Origin: Actinomycetes bacterium
GTDB lineage: Bacteria > Actinomycetota > Actinomycetes > Mycobacteriales > Micromonosporaceae
Assembly: GCA_023437285.1 (NCBI GenBank)
Contig: JAEZGP010000503.1
Span: 1 to 5,150, forward strand
Direction: 5' to 3'
Length of the DNA stretch: 5,150 bases
Within the stretch, counting starts at the first letter, position 1. The number at the start of each line of letters is the position of its first letter. Position numbers and translations under genes: made by a program. Positions 4,149-5,150 of the stretch are shown piece by piece. The notes beneath the pieces were generated by a model that was given only the letters and a program-made list of their open reading frames with translations, did no database searches and was not told the DNA's origin.

Positions 4149-4997
4149 GTGGCACGGCGGCAACTGCCCACGGTGCGTCTTCGGCGCTTAGCAACCAGGC
4201 TGGCCACGCTGCGCTCCGAAGCAGGTTTGAGCCGGGAGCAGGTGGAGGAGCAGACCGGGATCAACTCGACGACGCTGTATCGCATCGAGACGGCCCGCAC
4301 CAAGCCTCAGCGCCGCACCCTGCTCACGCTGCTCGACCTCTACGGTGTGTCGGACAAGGCCGACAGAGACGACCTGGTAGCCCTCTCCAAGCACTCCAGC
4401 GAGCTTGGCTGGCTGCGGCAGTACGAGAGTGACCTGCGCGAGCCGTACTCGAACTTCATCAGCTTCGAGTCCGAGGCCCGGTCGGTGCGCAACTACGAGA
4501 GCCTGTTCGTCCCCGGCCTGCTCCAGACCGAGGACTACGCCCGTGCCGTGATTCGCGGTGTGCTGCCACACGCGACCAACGATGAGGTCGAGAAGCGCGT
4601 CGAGGTTCGCGTGCAGCGCAAAACCGTGTTGACCAAGGATGATCCACTGAGCTTGTGGTGTGTGATCGACGAGGCGGCCGTCCGCCGGAAGGTTGGCGGT
4701 GACAAGATCATGCAGGGTCAGCTTGTTCACTTGATCGAGGCAACCGCCGCGCCGACAACGGTTCTGCAGATCATCCCCTTCGCCGCTGGAGCTCACCCCG
4801 GCATGCCGGGCAGCTTCGTCGTGATGTCGTTCCCCGAGCCGACAGACCCGGACATCATCTATCTCGACTCCATGGGCGGCGATCTCTTCCTGGAGCGCAG
4901 TGAAGACGTAGAGCGTTTCACCACCGTGTTCGAGCACCTTCGAGCCACGGCGTTAAGCCCAGCCGACACGGTACGGATGCTGGAGGAGATCAGATGA
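4149..4997 (+). CDS. XRE-family regulator with DUF5753 C-terminal domain
   Basis: The 282-residue product starts MARRQLPTVRLRRL, then has a helix-turn-helix of the XRE/Cro type at about residues 11-67, with the conserved core EAGLSREQVEEQTGINSTTL followed by YRIETARTKPQ. From about residue 85 on comes the DUF5753 region, seen in the signature NYESLFVPGLLQTEDYARAV (115-134), then RVQRKTVL and the TVLQIIPF..GAHPGMPGSFVVM strand region, with DIIYLDS and ERFTTVFEHLRATALSP near the end. Length is normal for this group (about 270-290). Such regulators are almost always encoded next to a DUF397 protein, as here (ATGA overlap 4994-4997); the Streptomyces coelicolor pairs around WhiJ and SCO4441/SCO4442 are studied examples linked to development and antibiotic production, and have been described as toxin-antitoxin-like. 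An upstream GTG at 4068 adds 27 residues unlike the family. It faces away from the Cys-rich cassette. Confidence 0.93.
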   Translation: MARRQLPTVRLRRLATRLATLRSEAGLSREQVEEQTGINSTTLYRIETARTKPQRRTLLTLLDLYGVSDKADRDDLVALSKHSSELGWLRQYESDLREPYSNFISFESEARSVRNYESLFVPGLLQTEDYARAVIRGVLPHATNDEVEKRVEVRVQRKTVLTKDDPLSLWCVIDEAAVRRKVGGDKIMQGQLVHLIEATAAPTTVLQIIPFAAGAHPGMPGSFVVMSFPEPTDPDIIYLDSMGGDLFLERSEDVERFTTVFEHLRATALSPADTVRMLEEIR

Positions 4998-5150
4998 TCG
5001 ACTGGTCGCAAGCGGTCTGGCGCAAGAGCAGCCGTAGCAGCGGGGAAGGTCAGTGCGTCGAGGTCGCACGCGTGGACGACACGATCGGCGTCCGTGACAC
5101 CAAGCTCGGCGAGGCGTCACCCGTACTCGAGTTCACCCCGGACGAGTGGC
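4994..5150 (+). CDS. DUF397 protein, partner of the XRE regulator (3' end outside window)
   Basis: The ATG at 4994-4996 overlaps the TGA of the regulator gene. The 52 visible residues contain the family hallmarks: WRKSSRSSGEGQCVEVA (9-25), VRDTK (33-37; the usual V-R-D-S/T-K core) and the FTPDEW end motif (47-52). Full-length relatives are about 60-75 residues, so perhaps 10-15 residues are missing, usually an F/W-x-x-F-hydrophobic ending. DUF397 proteins are small, soluble and act with their neighbouring XRE protein, either as antagonist or as effector; in S. coelicolor the excess of one partner is harmful. The tight overlap suggests that both are made in fixed ratio. Confidence 0.93.
   Translation, partial: MIDWSQAVWRKSSRSSGEGQCVEVARVDDTIGVRDTKLGEASPVLEFTPDEW

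Noticed and set aside
4188..4937. Long open frame on the minus strand opposite the XRE gene
   Set aside because: Overlaps the XRE-DUF5753 gene entirely, shows no recognisable motif, and has no ribosome site or partner gene.

Overview
The window looks like chromosomal DNA from a high-GC actinomycete, most likely a Streptomyces- or Streptosporangiales-type genome. The evidence is strong G/C bias at third codon positions, GTG starts, ATGA/GTGA stop-start overlaps, promoters that look leaderless, and at the right edge an XRE regulator (DUF5753 C-terminus) followed by a DUF397 protein, a pairing typical of these bacteria.

Layout. (a) 1-173, minus: the first 57 codons of an exported protein (Sec-type signal peptide, then an Ala/Ser/Pro-rich linker). 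A promoter-like -10 sits so close to the ATG that the mRNA is probably leaderless. (b) 212-2349, minus: a compact three-gene unit. A six-Asp-box BNR/sialidase-like beta-propeller is linked by an ATGA overlap to a MoaD/ThiS-type ubiquitin-fold protein ending in Gly-Gly, and 27 bases later comes a peptidase S51 (PepE-like) protein. (c) 2510-2760, plus: a broken FitA/VapB-type ribbon-helix-helix antitoxin, with one in-frame TGA and one frameshift and no PIN toxin after it. (d) 2847-3854, minus: five very short, overlapping reading frames, four of them with CxxC zinc-binding-type motifs, the first also with one membrane helix. The fourth needs a one-base correction to be open. A strong 18-bp-stem inverted repeat lies where this cassette converges on the broken antitoxin. 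(e) 3855-4148: divergent control region with several palindromes. (f) 4149-5150, plus: XRE-DUF5753 regulator overlapping by ATGA with a DUF397 gene that runs off the window.

The left half (a, b) looks like stable chromosome. The right half, from about 2500 on, looks like accessory DNA: a decaying toxin-antitoxin remnant, tiny uncharacterised Cys-rich genes, more mixed codon use, and an XRE/DUF397 regulatory pair that faces away from the Cys-rich cassette and may control it. The most novel object is the chain of Cys-rich micro-ORFs. The most intriguing functional pairing is the propeller plus the Gly-Gly ubiquitin-fold protein. No RNA genes, CRISPR array, transposase or integrase were seen.
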